Shown here one piece after another: positions 53,382 to 53,687 of a stretch of DNA of 53,687 nucleotides. Both the position numbers and the translations under genes were made by a program. Each line of letters starts with the position of its first letter. The first letter of the stretch is position 1. A model generated the notes under the pieces. The model worked only from the letters and a program-made list of their open reading frames with translations. It was not told the origin of the DNA and did no database searches. Source of the DNA: Chloroflexota bacterium (lineage in GTDB: Bacteria > Chloroflexota > UBA11872 > VXOZ01); assembly GCA_022824225.1 (NCBI GenBank), contig JAJEAH010000014.1, forward strand, positions 1 to 53,687, in the 5' to 3' direction.

Positions 53382-53687
53382 TGTCATTCCGAGCGCAGCG
53401 GAGCGGAGCGAGGAATCTAAGGTGCCAAGCGTGGGGTACAGACGCTAGAGTCCTCGCAGCGCTCGGAATGACATTGATTGCCGTTCGGGATGACATAGGG
53501 GGTGCAGCGTTCGGTTTGGCGTGGGCGCGTGCTGCGTTCGGCGTGGCGTGGGCGCGTGGTGTGGGCGCGTGCTGCGTTCGGTTTGGCGTGGCTGTGCGTT
53601 CCCTGTCTTTTGTCATTCCGAGCGCAGCGAGGAATCTAGTGCCCGCGCAACGTGCCGCCCGCTTGGCGCGGCTCCTTAGATTCCTCT
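53382..53687. repeat. Composite repeat at the right window end, inverted copy of 1-330
   Basis: A complete TGTCATTCC palindrome lies at 53382-53473. A minisatellite with GCGTTCGGTTTGGCGTGG units follows. A second palindrome begins at 53611 and is cut off at the window end. On the reverse strand the order and sequence match the left end (1-330) over at least 230 bp. Confidence 0.88.

Overview
The window is 53.7 kb of GC-rich bacterial DNA, probably a whole contig or a large part of one. The protein style suggests a Chloroflexota-like, possibly host- or sponge-associated lineage: Tat-exported lipoproteins, paired phytanoyl-CoA dioxygenases, a Rieske oxygenase, many Gfo/Idh-, SDR- and CocE-type enzymes, and the NusG and L1 sequences. 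This is a judgement from sequence style, not a phylogeny. No plasmid, prophage or CRISPR array is visible.

Layout. 1-4727: nadA, then a XamI-like type II restriction-modification pair (R 2181-3143, M 3144-4727). 4885-14553: HpcH-type aldolase, GT-C-like membrane protein, Tat solute-binding lipoprotein, alpha/beta hydrolase, and two collinear PhyH paralogues separated by a nested repeat array. 14877-18482 (minus strand): GH32-family protein with altered catalytic motifs, HI1420-type antitoxin with a toxin gene broken by a TGA codon, and a Gfo/Idh oxidoreductase. 18807-22530: small EamA protein, SDR, and a second RM pair (D12-class adenine methylase overlapping a SacI-like endonuclease). 22659-30076: remnant of a CocE hydrolase gene, M48 peptidase, small membrane protein-Rieske oxygenase-reductase operon, an intact CocE/NonD hydrolase, and a DUF721/DciA-like protein. 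30861-42728: AlkD, sulfurtransferase lipoprotein, DegT aminotransferase, M55 aminopeptidase, RHH protein, a candidate structured minus-strand RNA, a lipoprotein, MurE, DUF1643 and a second solute-binding lipoprotein.

43546-47712 is a core operon: promoter, tRNA-Thr(GGU), tuf, rpmG, secE, nusG, rplK, rplA, terminator. It ends without the usual rplJ-rplL. An MFS transporter follows, then a compact division cassette: ftsE, ftsX, a second ftsE-like ATPase and an M23 murein hydrolase (49399-52954).

Intergenic DNA is packed with repeats: a palindromic TGTCATTCCGAGCG family, TTCGACA-GCTCAG elements, GGCGGTTC/GAACCGCC palindromes, and a 182-bp MITE with a TTA target duplication. A composite repeat lies inverted at the two ends of the window, so the window ends may be assembly breaks in repeats. 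The item least explained by known families is the minus-strand unit at about 37101-37279. It has a promoter, 14 nt complementary to the 16S rRNA tail, a 15-codon ORF, a GNRA-capped hairpin and a terminator.
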